Shown: positions 28,320 through 38,103 of the stretch, piece by piece | Position numbering within the stretch: the stretch's first letter is position 1 | How the letters are laid out: the number at the start of each line of letters is the position of its first letter | From: Sulfurivirga caldicuralii | GTDB lineage: Bacteria; Pseudomonadota; Gammaproteobacteria; Thiomicrospirales; Thiomicrospiraceae | Assembly: GCF_900141795.1 (NCBI RefSeq) | Contig: NZ_FSRE01000002.1 | Location: 124,001-188,000 of the forward strand | Direction: 5' to 3' | Length of the DNA stretch: 64,000 bases | The notes under the pieces: generated by a model | Seen by the model: only the letters and a program-made list of their open reading frames with translations | Told to the model about the DNA's origin: nothing | Databases searched by the model: none | Made by a program: the position numbers and the translations under genes

Positions 28320-29930
28320 ATGGACAAGCAGCAGACCGAACGCAAACTGGAAAGCTTTCTGCAGCGTATGAATCTGATGGGGCCGCAAACTGACCCCCAC
28401 CAGATGCGGCGAGATATTCTCTCGGGTCTGACGGTGGCGATGGCGCTGGTGCCGGAAGCGGTGGCGTTTTCGTTTGTCGCCCATGTGAATCCGCTGGTGG
28501 GTCTGTATGCAGCCGTGATCGTCGGTTTCATCACCGCCGCGTTCGGCGGACGCCCCGGCATGATTTCCGCTGCCGCCGGTTCGCTGGCGGTGGTTATGGT
28601 CGGGCTGGTGGTACAGCACGGCGTGGAATATCTGTATGCCGCTGTGATTCTCATGGGGATCTTCCAGCTCATCATCGGCATCATGGGCTGGGGCAAGTTC
28701 ATTCGCATGGTGCCGCAGCCGGTGATGCTGGGGTTTGTAAATGGCCTGGCCATCGTGATTTTCATGGCGCAGCTGGGTCAATTCAAGGATGCCGACGGCC
28801 ACTGGCTGCAGGGTGTGCCGCTCTATATCATGCTGGGACTGGTGGGACTGACCATGGCGATCATGTACATCCTGCCGCGCTTTGTTAAGGCGATCCCAGC
28901 AGGACTGGTCGCCATTATCCTGGTGACGCTGCTGGTGGCGATCTTCAATATCGATACCAGGACAGTGGGTGATCTGGCCAGCGTGCATGGCACCCTGGAG
29001 ACGCTCATTTTTGGCGACCCCAATGACCCCCAACTGAATGGCCTGCACCTGCCCAATGTGCCCTATACCTGGGAAACGCTGTGGATCGTGCTCCCCTATG
29101 CGCTGATTCTTACCGTGGTGGGCACCACCGAGTCGCTGCTGACCATGACGCTGATCGACGATCTGACCCAGACCCGCGGTCAGGCCAACCGTGAGTGTCG
29201 TGCACTGGGGTCGGCCAATGTGGTGGCCGGCGCCTGCAGCACCATGGGCGGCTGTGCGTTAATCGGTCAGTCGCTGATCAATATCAGCTCCGGTGGGCGC
29301 GGGCGCCTGTCCGGCATCGCCGCCTCGCTGGGTCTGCTGGCGATTATTCTGGCGTTTTCGGACTATATGGAAATGGTGCCAGTGGCCGCACTGGTCGGGC
29401 TGATGTTTGTGGTGGTGATCGCCACCTTCGACTGGTCCACGCTCAACATTTTGCGCGGTATCAACAAGTATGACGCCTTTGTGGTGGTGCTGGTCACCGT
29501 GCTCACGGTTGTGTTCGATCTGGCCGTTGCCGTGGTGGCGGGCGTCATCGTCTCGGCACTGGTGTTTACCTGGCAGCATGCCCAGCGCATTGTGGTGCGC
29601 GCGGAAGAGGTGGAGGAAGACGGTCGCAGGATCAGGATCTATCAGCCGTTTGGACCGCTGTTCTTTGCTTCCGCGCCTACCTTTCTGGAACAGTTCGATC
29701 CGCAGAACGATCCCGACTGCGTGGTGATCGATTTCCGCTATTCACGCGTGTATGACCATACCGGTGTAGAGGCCATCGACAAGCTGACGCGACGCTACAA
29801 AAAACTGGGCAAGAAACTGGTGCTCAAGCACCTGAGCCCGGAATGCCGTGAACTGCTCAAGGACGCCAAGGATCTGGTGGAGGTGAATGTTTCCGAGGAT
29901 CCGCACTACCACGTATCCATTGGGAAATAA
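28320..29930 (+). CDS. SulP family anion transporter with STAS domain
   Basis: 536-aa inner-membrane transporter. It has about twelve membrane segments containing the SulP signatures DILSGLTVAMALVPEAVAFS and GVNP-like HVNPLVGLYAAVIVG, TESLLTMTLIDDLT, and a C-terminal STAS domain (about residues 430-530, with VVIDFRYSRVYDHTGVEAIDKL). SulP proteins carry sulfate, bicarbonate or other anions. In sulfur-oxidising autotrophs some are bicarbonate importers, and an alpha-carbonic anhydrase lies upstream, so bicarbonate is a reasonable guess. Sulfate cannot be excluded. Confidence 0.9.
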   Translation: MDKQQTERKLESFLQRMNLMGPQTDPHQMRRDILSGLTVAMALVPEAVAFSFVAHVNPLVGLYAAVIVGFITAAFGGRPGMISAAAGSLAVVMVGLVVQHGVEYLYAAVILMGIFQLIIGIMGWGKFIRMVPQPVMLGFVNGLAIVIFMAQLGQFKDADGHWLQGVPLYIMLGLVGLTMAIMYILPRFVKAIPAGLVAIILVTLLVAIFNIDTRTVGDLASVHGTLETLIFGDPNDPQLNGLHLPNVPYTWETLWIVLPYALILTVVGTTESLLTMTLIDDLTQTRGQANRECRALGSANVVAGACSTMGGCALIGQSLINISSGGRGRLSGIAASLGLLAIILAFSDYMEMVPVAALVGLMFVVVIATFDWSTLNILRGINKYDAFVVVLVTVLTVVFDLAVAVVAGVIVSALVFTWQHAQRIVVRAEEVEEDGRRIRIYQPFGPLFFASAPTFLEQFDPQNDPDCVVIDFRYSRVYDHTGVEAIDKLTRRYKKLGKKLVLKHLSPECRELLKDAKDLVEVNVSEDPHYHVSIGK

Positions 29931-29950
29931 GGCCTATAACATCATGAAAC

Positions 29951-29979
29951 AAAAAGCCCGGCTTGGTGCCGGGCTTTTT
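29951..29979. terminator. Bidirectional terminator between the SulP gene and trpS
   Basis: A 12-bp perfect stem (AAAAAGCCCGGC at 29951-29962, GCCGGGCTTTTT at 29968-29979) with loop TTGGT. A and T runs on either side serve both converging genes. Confidence 0.92.
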
Positions 29980-30004
29980 ATTAGGTGAGAAAATTCCTGC
30001 AGTT

Positions 30005-31009
30005 TCAGTGCGGGATAAAGCCCACGGCGTCGTGGACACGCTCGAGGGTGGGCTGTGCCATCTCCCGAGCGCGGGCAGCCCCGTCGCGCAACAGCTGCAG
30101 CAGCGCTGCCTCATCTTCGCGAATGGCCCGGAAGCGCTCCTGAATAGGAGCGATGGTGTCCGCCACCAGCTCACCCAGCTCCACCTTCAGATGGCCATAC
30201 ATCTTGCCTTCGAAGTGTTTCTCTACCGCTTCCATGGGCTGATCGCTGAAGATGCTGTATAGCGTCAGCAAATTGGAGACGCCGGGCTTGTTGTCCGGAT
30301 CGTAGCGGATCTCGTCGCCGGAGTCGGTCACGGCCTTCTTGAACTTCTTGATGATCTTTTTCGGTTCGTCCAGCAAGGAGATGTAATTGTTGGGGTTTTC
30401 GTCCGACTTGGACATCTTCTTGGTGGGTTCCTGCAGGCTCATGATGCGTCCGCCGGCGGTCTTCGGCGGGATATAGGGTTCCGGAATGGTGAAGATTTCG
30501 ACGTCGTACTTGCGGTTGAAGCGCTCGGCCAGATCCCGTGTCAGCTCCAGATGCTGCTTCTGATCCTCGCCCACCGGAACCACTTTGGTCTGATAGAGCA
30601 GGATGTCGGCCGCCATGAGCACCGGATAGTCGAACAGGCCGACGGAAATGTTTTCGCCCTGCTTCTGCGACTTGTCCTTGAACTGTGTCATGCGTGACAG
30701 TTCGCCCATGTAGGCGTGGCAGTTGAGCACCCACGCCAGCTCGCTGTGCTGTGGCACATGAGACTGGATGAACACCACGGACTTGTCCGGATCTATGCCG
30801 CAGGCGAGATAGAGCGCCACGAAGTCCAGTGAGCGCTGGCGCAGCGCCTGCGGATCCTGCGGCACGGTAATGGCGTGCAGGTCCACCAGTGAAAACAGGC
30901 ACTGATAGTCGTCCTGTAACCTGATCCAGTTACGCATGGCGCCCACGTAGTTACCGATGGTCATGACCCCTGAGGGTTGAATGCCGCTGAGAAGAACGGG
31001 TTTGCTCAT
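30005..31009 (-). CDS. trpS: Tryptophanyl-tRNA synthetase
   Basis: Class I synthetase charging tRNA-Trp. The HIGH-type motif is in [12 protein letters not shown], where TIGN replaces HIGH as usual in TrpRS, and the KMSKS loop is intact ([11 protein letters not shown]). Start ATG at 31009 ([14 protein letters not shown]) gives 334 aa, the normal bacterial length. An in-frame extension to 31129 overlaps the neighbouring gene and is not supported. Confidence 0.97.
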   Translation of the reverse strand: MSKPVLLSGIQPSGVMTIGNYVGAMRNWIRLQDDYQCLFSLVDLHAITVPQDPQALRQRSLDFVALYLACGIDPDKSVVFIQSHVPQHSELAWVLNCHAYMGELSRMTQFKDKSQKQGENISVGLFDYPVLMAADILLYQTKVVPVGEDQKQHLELTRDLAERFNRKYDVEIFTIPEPYIPPKTAGGRIMSLQEPTKKMSKSDENPNNYISLLDEPKKIIKKFKKAVTDSGDEIRYDPDNKPGVSNLLTLYSIFSDQPMEAVEKHFEGKMYGHLKVELGELVADTIAPIQERFRAIREDEAALLQLLRDGAARAREMAQPTLERVHDAVGFIPH

Positions 31010-31043
31010 GGCGCTGCCTCGTGAAGATGAAACGGTGCGGATT

Positions 31044-31478
31044 TTACCAGATGAAGGGCAGCAGACGCTTGCTGCGGCGGCAGTAGTCGCTGTAGCCATC
31101 GACCTGCGTGCACAGCAGGCGTTCTTCATAACTGAGTTTGATCAGCAGATCGGCAATCAGTATCGCAAAAACACCCAGCCGCAGTGTGGTTGGCGTTTCT
31201 ACGACCGGCGGACTGAAGAACAGAATGATGGACAGGTACATGGGGTGTCGGATCCAGCGATAGGGCCCGTGGCACACCAGTTCGCAGTCGGGGCGAGGGT
31301 CCGGCACAATGTTGAAGCGCTGCATGGTCAGCACGCCCCAGAGGCCGACGGCAACACCGAGGCCCTGCAGGGCGAGCCCCCACAGGCTGTGGGCGAACCA
31401 GGGGCCGGTGAGCAGCAGAAGAAGGATGGCGCCAAACTGGATGGCAACCAGCGTGCGCGAGAGCAGTGGTTTTTGCAT
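31044..31478 (-). CDS. ICMT/PEMT-like membrane methyltransferase
   Basis: 144-aa integral membrane protein with three to four hydrophobic segments and the diagnostic [13 protein letters not shown] motif, followed by a C-terminal [24 protein letters not shown]. This pattern is shared by isoprenylcysteine carboxyl methyltransferase-like and phospholipid methyltransferase families, which use S-adenosylmethionine. The bacterial substrate is unknown. It lies 34 bp upstream of trpS on the same strand. Confidence 0.8.
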   Translation of the reverse strand: MQKPLLSRTLVAIQFGAILLLLLTGPWFAHSLWGLALQGLGVAVGLWGVLTMQRFNIVPDPRPDCELVCHGPYRWIRHPMYLSIILFFSPPVVETPTTLRLGVFAILIADLLIKLSYEERLLCTQVDGYSDYCRRSKRLLPFIW

Positions 31479-31481
31479 CAG

Positions 31482-31510
31482 TGATAGAATAACCGTTAAT
31501 TTTTCTATCA
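31482..31510 (+). promoter_or_regulatory. Inverted repeat upstream of pcnB
   Basis: TGATAGAA (31482-31489) and TTCTATCA (31503-31510) are perfect inverted arms 13 bp apart, ending 12 bp before the pcnB ATG. It also holds AT-rich TAGAAT, a possible -10. It may be an operator or a leader hairpin. Confidence 0.35.
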
Positions 31511-31522
31511 GGGTAGGTGCCC

Positions 31523-32968
31523 ATGCAGCGCTGGGTCAATGCAGTCAAAAAACTTTTTTCCCCTCGGAAGGATTCATCGGCGCAGGTCTCTGCCCAGAAT
31601 GCAACTGCGCCCATCCGCGTGCCGCGCAGTGAGCACAACATTTCTCGCAAGATGATCGACAAGCCGGCGCTGGATGTGCTGTATGGCCTGAAGCGTGCCG
31701 GCTATGACGCCTATCTGGTGGGTGGTGGGGTGCGCGATCTGCTGCTGGGGCTGGAGCCGAAGGATTTTGACGTGGTCACCAATGCGCGCCCTGAGGAGAT
31801 CAAGCGCGTTTTCGGGCGCAAGTGCCGCATCATTGGGCGGCGCTTTCGTCTGGCTCATGTCTATTTTGGTCGTGACAACTATGTGGAGGTGGCCACCTTC
31901 CGCGGGCAGGGGGAAGGGCAGCGCAAGACGGACGGGCAGGGCCGTATCATCTACGACAATGTGTACGGCACCCTGGAAGAGGATGTGTGGCGGCGCGACT
32001 TTACTGTCAATGCCCTGTATTACGACATTCGCAACTTCTCCATCATCGACTATACCGGTGGCCTCAATGACCTGCGCAACGGGCAGCTGCGCCTGATCGG
32101 CGATCCGGAAACCCGCTACCGCGAGGACCCGGTGCGCACTATTCGAGCAGTGCGTTTTGCGGTAAAGCTGGGTTTCAATATTGAGCCGCAAACGGAAAAG
32201 CCCCTGCGGGAAATGGGTGCTCTGCTGGCAGAAGTGTCTCCGGCGCGTCTGTTCGAGGAAACACTCAAGCTGTTTCATAACCGTCAGGCGGTGGAGGTGT
32301 TTGAAAAGCTGCGTCATTACGATCTGTTCCGCCACCTCTTTCCGGTCACGGATGCGCTGCTCGATGAAGACGAAGCAGTGGCTGCATTGGTGGTGGCCGG
32401 GTTGCAGAGCACCGAGCGGCGCCTGCAGATCGGCAAGGGGGTGAACCCGGCGTTCCTATTTGCCTTCATGCTATGGAGCGTGTTGGAGCGGCGCATGCAG
32501 CCCCTGCTGGCCGAACACAGTCCGCAGGAAGCCATGGCCAAGGCGGCGGATGCTGTCATTGCCGAGCAGATGAAGCATATTGCCGTACCGCGGCGCTTTA
32601 CCCAGCAGGTGCGCGATATCTGGCATCTGCAGCTGCGCCTGCCCAACCGCCACGGCGAGCGAGCGGCTCGCCTGATGGAGCATCCCCGCTTTCGCGCCGC
32701 CTATGATCTGCTGGGGCTGCGCGCAGAAGCCAGTGGCGATGAGGCGCTCAAGGCCCTGCATGCCTGGTGGACTGAGTATCAGGCCCTGTCGCCGGTGGAG
32801 CGTGTGGCCTTTGCCGCACAGGTGGCACGCCCCAAACGCAAGCGCAAGCGCCGTCGACGCAATCGTAACCCCTACCGCCGCCGTGCAGGCGAGGCGGGCA
32901 ATGGGGCGGCGAATGCCTCATCCGATCAGAATGCGTCGGCGTCTGGAGGCGCGGCAGGCGACGCATGA
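31523..32968 (+). CDS. pcnB: Poly(A) polymerase I
   Basis: Adds 3' poly(A) tails to RNA, promoting decay. The class II nucleotidyltransferase head shows AYLVGGGVRDLLLG, the catalytic DFDVVTNARP, RRDFTVNALYYD and REDPVRTIRAVRFAVKLGF. The tail (from about residue 445) is very rich in Arg/Lys (KRKRKRRRRNRN), typical of RNA-binding PcnB tails rather than CCA-adding enzymes. ATG at 31523 gives 481 aa; a GTG 6 bp earlier is also possible. It heads a pcnB-folK-panB-panC operon of known gammaproteobacterial type. Confidence 0.94.
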   Translation: MQRWVNAVKKLFSPRKDSSAQVSAQNATAPIRVPRSEHNISRKMIDKPALDVLYGLKRAGYDAYLVGGGVRDLLLGLEPKDFDVVTNARPEEIKRVFGRKCRIIGRRFRLAHVYFGRDNYVEVATFRGQGEGQRKTDGQGRIIYDNVYGTLEEDVWRRDFTVNALYYDIRNFSIIDYTGGLNDLRNGQLRLIGDPETRYREDPVRTIRAVRFAVKLGFNIEPQTEKPLREMGALLAEVSPARLFEETLKLFHNRQAVEVFEKLRHYDLFRHLFPVTDALLDEDEAVAALVVAGLQSTERRLQIGKGVNPAFLFAFMLWSVLERRMQPLLAEHSPQEAMAKAADAVIAEQMKHIAVPRRFTQQVRDIWHLQLRLPNRHGERAARLMEHPRFRAAYDLLGLRAEASGDEALKALHAWWTEYQALSPVERVAFAAQVARPKRKRKRRRRNRNPYRRRAGEAGNGAANASSDQNASASGGAAGDA

Positions 32969-33450
32969 GCACTGTGCAAGCCGCCATTGGTCTGGGCAGC
33001 AATCTGGGTGATCCGATTTCGCAATTGCAGGCTGCGCTACAACGGCTGCAGGCGCACGATGCGATTAGTCTGACGGCGACATCAAGTTTTTACCGCTCGG
33101 CACCCCAGGGGGATGCCGAGCAACCGGATTACGTCAATGCCTGTGCCCTGATCGAAACAACGCTGGCCCCCCATGCACTGCTGGCCGCCCTGCAGGCCAT
33201 TGAACGCGATTTGGGCAAGATCAAGCGGGGGCACTGGCAGGCGCGCGAAATCGACCTGGATCTGCTGCTGTATGGCGATGCGGTGATACAATCGGATGAT
33301 CTGACCGTGCCGCACCCGTGGCTGCATAAACGGGACTTTGTGCTGGTGCCGCTGGCGGAGATTGCCCCTGACTGGATGGTTCCCGGGAAGGGCTCCGTCA
33401 GCGAGATGCTGGCGCAGTTGCCCGATCACTTTATTCAGGAACGCCTATGA
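32965..33450 (+). CDS. folK: 6-hydroxymethyl-7,8-dihydropterin pyrophosphokinase
   Basis: Transfers pyrophosphate from ATP to hydroxymethyl-dihydropterin, making the FolP substrate. At 161 aa the signatures are GLGSNLGDP at the N terminus, FYRSAPQG, and the HPPK motif [18 protein letters not shown] followed by [23 protein letters not shown]. Its ATG overlaps the pcnB stop and its stop overlaps panB. Confidence 0.97.
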   Translation: MSTVQAAIGLGSNLGDPISQLQAALQRLQAHDAISLTATSSFYRSAPQGDAEQPDYVNACALIETTLAPHALLAALQAIERDLGKIKRGHWQAREIDLDLLLYGDAVIQSDDLTVPHPWLHKRDFVLVPLAEIAPDWMVPGKGSVSEMLAQLPDHFIQERL

Positions 33451-34202
33451 CCCTTGCACAACTCAAGCAACTGAAACAGAACGGCGAGAAGATCGCCTGT
33501 CTGACCGCCTATGACGCCAACATGGCCCACTGGGTGGCGCAGGCGGGGTGCGAAGTGATTCTTGTCGGCGATTCCCTCGGTATGGTGGTGCAGGGGCACG
33601 CCACGACGCTGCCGGTTACGCTTGAACAGATGGTGTATCACACCGAAATGGTGGCACGGGGTGCGCCTGATGCATGGATTGTGGCGGATGTGCCCTTCAT
33701 GAGCGATGCGACACTGGCAAAAGGGCTGGAAGCCGCTCAGGCGCTGATTCAGGCCGGTGCCAACATGGTCAAGGTGGAGGGCGGATTGCCGGTGCTGCCC
33801 CTGGTGCATCGCCTGGCTGAACTGGGTGTGCCGGTGTGCGGTCATCTGGGGCTGCTGCCACAGTCGGTGCTGCGACACGGGTATCGCACCGTGGAGGCGG
33901 ATGAAGCCCTGATTGCAGCAGCCGATGCGCTGGTACAGGCCGGTGCGGAAATGCTGGTGCTGGAATGTGTCCGTTCGGAAACGGCAGAAACCATCAGCCA
34001 CAGCCATGCCGTTCCCGTCATCGGCATTGGCAGTGGGCCGGATACCGACGGTCAGGTGCTGGTGTTGCAGGATGTGCTGGGACTGACCATCGGGCGCACG
34101 CCCTCGTTTGCGCGCAACTTTATGGCGGGTGCCGATTCGGTTCAGAGCGCCTTGCGTGCCTATGTCGAGGCTGTCAAGAACGGAACATTCCCTGAATCAT
34201 GA
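33447..34202 (+). CDS. panB: 3-methyl-2-oxobutanoate hydroxymethyltransferase
   Basis: First committed step of pantothenate synthesis: adds a hydroxymethyl group from methylenetetrahydrofolate to ketoisovalerate. The 251-aa TIM-barrel protein has [13 protein letters not shown], the Mg-binding [32 protein letters not shown], and the catalytic Glu in VLECV. It overlaps folK and panC by 4 bp each. Confidence 0.97.
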   Translation: MTLAQLKQLKQNGEKIACLTAYDANMAHWVAQAGCEVILVGDSLGMVVQGHATTLPVTLEQMVYHTEMVARGAPDAWIVADVPFMSDATLAKGLEAAQALIQAGANMVKVEGGLPVLPLVHRLAELGVPVCGHLGLLPQSVLRHGYRTVEADEALIAAADALVQAGAEMLVLECVRSETAETISHSHAVPVIGIGSGPDTDGQVLVLQDVLGLTIGRTPSFARNFMAGADSVQSALRAYVEAVKNGTFPES

Positions 34203-35044
34203 GCACGCAGGTTATCGAAAAGATCGAAACCCTGCAGCAGCAGGTGCGCGTCTGGAAGGCGGCCGGTGAGCGGGTGGGTTTCGTGCCCACCATGGGCAAC
34301 CTGCACGCCGGTCATCTTTCGCTGGTGGATGCGTTGATGCCGTGTTGCGACCGCCTGGTGGTCAGCGTCTTCGTCAATCCGCTGCAGTTTGGTCCCAGCG
34401 AGGATTTCGAGCGTTATCCGCGCACCTTCGATGCTGACCGCGCCGCACTGGAAGCGGCGGGTGTGGATGTCATGTTTCACCCGGCCGTGGAAGCCATGTA
34501 TCCCACCTGGCCGCAGGCGACGCGCGTACTGGCGGCCCCGGAGCTGGCAGCCCGCTGGGAAGGCGCCAGTCGTCCCGGTCACTTTGATGGGGTCGCCACC
34601 GTGGTGAGCAAGCTGTTCAATATCGTGCAGCCGGATGCGGCCGCCTTTGGGCAGAAGGACTTTCAGCAGCTGCGCATTATCGAAACCATGGTGGCCGAGC
34701 TGAATTACCCCATCGAAATCGTGCGCGTGCCCATTGCACGGGAGGCGGATGGTCTGGCCATGAGTTCACGCAATCAGTATCTGGATGCACGCCAGCGCGC
34801 CATTGCACCGCAGCTGAACGCCACGCTGACCTGGGCGGCAGCGCAGTTGCGTTCTGGTGTGGTGCCCCAGATAGTTCAGGAACAGGCGCAGGCGCGCCTG
34901 CTCAAGGCGGGGTTTGATCAGGTGGATTATTTCGCCCTGTGCGATCAGGCCACGCTGGCACCGACACAGGTGGTGGACAATGCAATCCTGTTAGCCGCTG
35001 CTCGTCTGGGTAGCACCCGCCTGCTGGACAATCTGTTGCTGTAG
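34199..35044 (+). CDS. panC: Pantothenate synthetase (pantoate-beta-alanine ligase)
   Basis: ATP-dependent joining of pantoate and beta-alanine. At 281 aa it has the ATP-binding [15 protein letters not shown] (HxGH), [30 protein letters not shown] and the KMSKS-like SSRNQYL. It is the last gene of the pcnB operon. The post-stop repeat copy C begins at its stop codon; no ordinary terminator is visible. Confidence 0.97.
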   Translation: MSTQVIEKIETLQQQVRVWKAAGERVGFVPTMGNLHAGHLSLVDALMPCCDRLVVSVFVNPLQFGPSEDFERYPRTFDADRAALEAAGVDVMFHPAVEAMYPTWPQATRVLAAPELAARWEGASRPGHFDGVATVVSKLFNIVQPDAAAFGQKDFQQLRIIETMVAELNYPIEIVRVPIAREADGLAMSSRNQYLDARQRAIAPQLNATLTWAAAQLRSGVVPQIVQEQAQARLLKAGFDQVDYFALCDQATLAPTQVVDNAILLAAARLGSTRLLDNLLL

Positions 35045-35064
35045 GGGGGGTCCCCGACTTTTTC
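35045..35064 (+). repeat. Short post-stop repeat, copy C
   Basis: GGGGGTCCCCGACTTTTTCA, starting one base past the panC stop. It is the same sequence and position relative to a stop codon as copy A. Confidence 0.7.
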
Positions 35065-35077
35065 AGGGTCGGTTTTT

Positions 35078-35446
35078 TCAGGGCTCGAAAAGTTCTACTG
35101 CGTTGCCGTCCAGATCGCGGAAAAACAGGGCCTTTCGCCCCGATTTGCTGCGCGTGAACGGAATCTGCAGCTGTTCGAGCTGTTCGGCATGCCAGGCAAG
35201 ATCATCCACGCGCAGGGCAAAGTGCATGTCACGCCCGCCGTGCGCCGGTTTTTCAGCTCCACTATAGGGATTAGGCAGCTGCATCAGGTGCAGGCTGCGA
35301 CCATCGTTCAGATCCAGCCAGTAGCCGGGAAAGCCCAGATTGGGGCGGGGCAGGGTGGTCAGTCCCAGCACCTTGTGGTAGAAGGCGTAAGCCTTTTCTG
35401 CATCGCTGACGAGAATGCTGACGTGGTCAAGTCCGATTACGGCCAT
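35078..35446 (-). CDS. VOC family (glyoxalase/dioxygenase-like) protein
   Basis: 122-aa single-unit vicinal-oxygen-chelate protein with two beta-alpha-beta-beta-beta modules. Metal-site-like residues are His in GLDHVSILV, His in MHFALRVDDL and Glu in NAVELFEP. The substrate is unknown; it is not GloA, which is encoded at 27038. Start ATG at 35446; the longer frame to 35629 runs through a dispersed repeat (35473-35740) and is not coding. Confidence 0.85.
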   Translation of the reverse strand: MAVIGLDHVSILVSDAEKAYAFYHKVLGLTTLPRPNLGFPGYWLDLNDGRSLHLMQLPNPYSGAEKPAHGGRDMHFALRVDDLAWHAEQLEQLQIPFTRSKSGRKALFFRDLDGNAVELFEP

Positions 35447-35472
35447 GCTCAAAATGCTCCTGTCATGAAAGT

Positions 35473-35740
35473 GGCACCTCCGCAAAGTTTCTGAACGGTC
35501 GCGACCATGGCGATAGGGTCTAAGGCAAGGTGTGGCGAGTGCGGCACGGTCATTCCACGTAAGCGAGCCACAACGCCGCACTGGGCCAGAGTCGCCCTGG
35601 CCCTTCGGGTTGCGGCGGGATGGCGGCATCAGCTGTGTTGCTCACTTTGGATTTGGACTCTCCAACCCTGCGGCTCGTGCCTGGTATCTGCCGTCATCGC
35701 ACCGCAACGCAAGCGCATTCAGAAACCTTGCGCAGCTGCC
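35473..35740 (+). repeat. MITE-like inverted-terminal-repeat element, copy 1 (268 bp)
   Basis: Non-coding element filling most of the 341-bp gap between the divergent VOC and dapD genes. The left end reads GGCACCTCCGCAAAGTTTC and the right end, reverse complemented, GGCAGCTGCGCAAGGTTTC; both go on TGAA, agreeing over most of 23 bp. Internal blocks (CTGAACGGTCGCGAC, GGGTTGCGGCGGGAT, AAGCGCATTCAGA-like) recur in the copies at 57115 and 62527. Reading frames through it are spurious. It encodes no transposase. Confidence 0.8.
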
Positions 35741-35747
35741 TTATAAT
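35719..35747 (+). promoter_or_regulatory. Possible dapD promoter at the end of the repeat element
   Basis: A perfect TATAAT (35742-35747) starts 2 bp after the right end of the repeat. Any -35 box must lie inside the repeat: TCAGAA at 35719-35724 gives a 17-bp spacer but is a poor match. The dapD ATG is 41 bp downstream. Confidence 0.4.
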
Positions 35748-35787
35748 AGCGTGTTATTGTTTTTATGGAATCAAGGAGTCACTGCGC

Positions 35788-36615
35788 ATGTATCAGGATC
35801 TGCAGAATACCATCGAACAGGCATTTGAAAACCGAGCCGAGTATACGCCCACCAACGCCCCGGCACAGGTGCGTGAAGCCGTCGCGGAGGCCATCAACCT
35901 GCTGGATTCCGGCAAGCTGCGCGTGGCCGAGCGCGAAGGTGTTGGCCAGTGGAAGGTCAATGAATGGCTGAAAAAGGCGGTGCTGCTCTCCTTCCGTCTG
36001 GAAGACAATCATGTAATCGAAGCCCCGGATACCAAGTATTTCGACAAGGTGCCGTCCAAGTTTGCTGACTGGAATGAAGACGATTTCCGTACCGCTGGCA
36101 TCCGAGTTGTGCCTCCTGCGATGGCGCGCAAGGGTAGCTTCATTGCCAAGGGTGCGGTGCTGATGCCTTCCTACGTGAACATCGGCGCCTATGTGGATGA
36201 AGGCACCATGGTGGATACCTGGGCGACGGTGGGTTCCTGTGCGCAGATCGGCAAGAACGTGCACCTGTCCGGCGGTGTCGGCATTGGTGGTGTGCTGGAG
36301 CCGTTGCAGGCTGCGCCCACCATCATCGAGGACAACTGCTTTATCGGTGCCCGTTCCGAGATTGTTGAAGGTGTGATTGTGGAGGAGGGCTCCGTCATTT
36401 CCATGGGTGTGTACATCGGTCAGTCCACGCGCATCTACGACCGCGAAACCGGTGAAATCCACTACGGCCGCGTACCGGCGGGTTCCGTGGTGGTGTCCGG
36501 CTCCCTGCCGTCCAGGGATGGCAGCTACAGCCTCTACTGCGCCGTGATCGTCAAGAAGGTGGACGCCAAGACGCTGAGCAAGGTGGGCATCAACGAGTTG
36601 CTGCGCGGTGTCTGA
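35788..36615 (+). CDS. dapD: 2,3,4,5-tetrahydropyridine-2,6-dicarboxylate N-succinyltransferase
   Basis: Succinylates tetrahydrodipicolinate in the succinylase branch of lysine/diaminopimelate synthesis. At 275 aa it has an N-terminal helical domain and the left-handed beta-helix of hexapeptide transferases (from about [20 protein letters not shown] on), with [14 protein letters not shown] and [15 protein letters not shown] at 35788 with AAGGAG 9 bp upstream. It starts a dapD - ArsC-like - dapE run. Confidence 0.97.
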   Translation: MYQDLQNTIEQAFENRAEYTPTNAPAQVREAVAEAINLLDSGKLRVAEREGVGQWKVNEWLKKAVLLSFRLEDNHVIEAPDTKYFDKVPSKFADWNEDDFRTAGIRVVPPAMARKGSFIAKGAVLMPSYVNIGAYVDEGTMVDTWATVGSCAQIGKNVHLSGGVGIGGVLEPLQAAPTIIEDNCFIGARSEIVEGVIVEEGSVISMGVYIGQSTRIYDRETGEIHYGRVPAGSVVVSGSLPSRDGSYSLYCAVIVKKVDAKTLSKVGINELLRGV

Positions 36616-36955
36616 GATTATCCTTTACGGCATTCCCAACTGCGACAAGGTGCGTGCCGCGCGCAAGTGGCTTGAAGAGCGGGGGGTGCTCTACCGTTTC
36701 TGGGATCTGCGCAAGGACGGGCTTGATGAAGCACTGCTGCAACGCTGGCTGCAGGCGGTGGGCCTGAAAACGCTGGTTAATACCCGCAGTGCCACGTGGC
36801 GACAGCTGGACGGGGCAGCACGTGCAGCCATTCTGAATGGTGATCTGCAGGGGCTGGCAGCGCACCCCACGCTGATTAAACGCCCCCTGCTGGATGTGGA
36901 TGGACAGATCCTGGTGGGATTTGATCCCGAACGCTGGGCGGAGGTACTGGCATGA
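36608..36955 (+). CDS. ArsC/Spx-family thioredoxin-fold protein (YffB-like)
   Basis: 115-aa protein of the arsenate-reductase-like family. It has one Cys near the N terminus ([17 protein letters not shown]) in the position of the ArsC catalytic Cys, and the downstream [22 protein letters not shown]. The gene between dapD and dapE corresponds to YffB of E. coli, whose substrate is unclear; arsenate reduction is not implied. The GTG start overlaps the end of dapD by 8 bp. Confidence 0.88.
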   Translation: MSEIILYGIPNCDKVRAARKWLEERGVLYRFWDLRKDGLDEALLQRWLQAVGLKTLVNTRSATWRQLDGAARAAILNGDLQGLAAHPTLIKRPLLDVDGQILVGFDPERWAEVLA

Positions 36956-38103
36956 TCGATCCTGTCAAGCTGGCCCAGCACCTCTTGCGCATTCCCTCCA
37001 TTACGCCTGAGGACGGCGGCTGTCAGGAGCTGATTGCCAGTCATCTGGAAGAGCTGGACTTTTCCTGTGAGCGCATGCCGTTCGGTGAAGTGAAAAACCT
37101 GTGGGCCACGCGCCGACGCACTGGCCCCATGCTGGTGTTTGCCGGGCATACGGATGTGGTGCCGCCCGGGCCGGTGGAAGACTGGACACATCCACCGTTC
37201 GAGGCTGTTATTGAGGGTGACAAGCTCTATGCTCGCGGTGCGGCGGACATGAAAGGCAGCATCGCCTGCTTTATCGCCGCCACCACCCGTTTTCTGCACG
37301 ACTTTCCCGATACGCCGCTGTCGCTGGGGTATCTGATCACCTCCGACGAGGAAGGCCCCGCGGTGGATGGTACCGCTGCCGTGCTGCGTGAACTGGGTAC
37401 ACGCAACGAACGCTTTGAGTACTGTCTGGTGGGTGAACCTTCCAGCGTGAAGCGGGTCGGGGACGAAATCAAAAACGGCCGCCGCGGCTCCCTGTCGGGT
37501 GAGCTGACCATTCATGGCGTACAGGGGCACATTGCCTACCCCCATCTGGCTGAAAACCCGGTGCACCGTTTTGCGCCGGCGCTGCAGGCGCTGGTGTCGG
37601 AGGTATGGGATGAGGGCAATGAGGATTTTCCGCCCACATCGTTCCAGATTTCCAATATCCATGCCGGTACCGGGGCCACCAATGTAATTCCCGGGCACCT
37701 GCAGGTGTCGTTCAATTTCCGCTTTTCCACCGAGCAGACGCCCGAGTCCCTCAAGCAGCGTGTGCACGCCATCCTTGATGAGCACGGCTTGAAACATGAT
37801 CTGGACTGGTCCCTGTCGGGGCTGCCATTTCTGACGCAACGGGATGGCACACTGGTGCGCCATGTGCGCAAGGCGATTGAATCGGTCACCGGACAGATGC
37901 CATCATTGTCCACCGGAGGGGGGACGTCCGATGGCCGCTTTATCGCTCAGACAGGTGCGCAGGTGATTGAGCTGGGCCCATTGAATGCCACCATTCACAA
38001 GGTGGATGAGCATGTGGCGGTGGACGATCTGCGGATTCTCACCGAGATCTACTACCAGCTGCTGGTGAATTTCCATACCGACCTGATGGAGCAGACAGGA
38101 TGA
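36952..38103 (+). CDS. dapE: Succinyl-diaminopimelate desuccinylase
   Basis: Di-zinc hydrolase that releases LL-diaminopimelate from its N-succinyl form. The 383-aa M20-family protein shows the zinc ligands and catalytic residues in FAGHTDVVPPG, ARGAADMKGS, TSDEEGPAVDGT and VGEPSS, plus the dimerisation domain, and GGGTSDGRF with the late His in LGPLNATIHKVDE. It overlaps the upstream gene by 4 bp, and the next start overlaps its stop. Confidence 0.97.
   Translation: MIDPVKLAQHLLRIPSITPEDGGCQELIASHLEELDFSCERMPFGEVKNLWATRRRTGPMLVFAGHTDVVPPGPVEDWTHPPFEAVIEGDKLYARGAADMKGSIACFIAATTRFLHDFPDTPLSLGYLITSDEEGPAVDGTAAVLRELGTRNERFEYCLVGEPSSVKRVGDEIKNGRRGSLSGELTIHGVQGHIAYPHLAENPVHRFAPALQALVSEVWDEGNEDFPPTSFQISNIHAGTGATNVIPGHLQVSFNFRFSTEQTPESLKQRVHAILDEHGLKHDLDWSLSGLPFLTQRDGTLVRHVRKAIESVTGQMPSLSTGGGTSDGRFIAQTGAQVIELGPLNATIHKVDEHVAVDDLRILTEIYYQLLVNFHTDLMEQTG

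Noticed and set aside
35447-35629. 61-residue N-terminal extension of the VOC protein
   Set aside because: It is translation of the dispersed repeat copy 1; copy 3 gives a near-identical peptide upstream of folD, and the VOC family starts at MAVIGLDHV.
35620-35787. Upstream extension of the dapD frame
   Set aside because: Lies in repeat copy 1 and the promoter region; AAGGAG and the family start support 35788.
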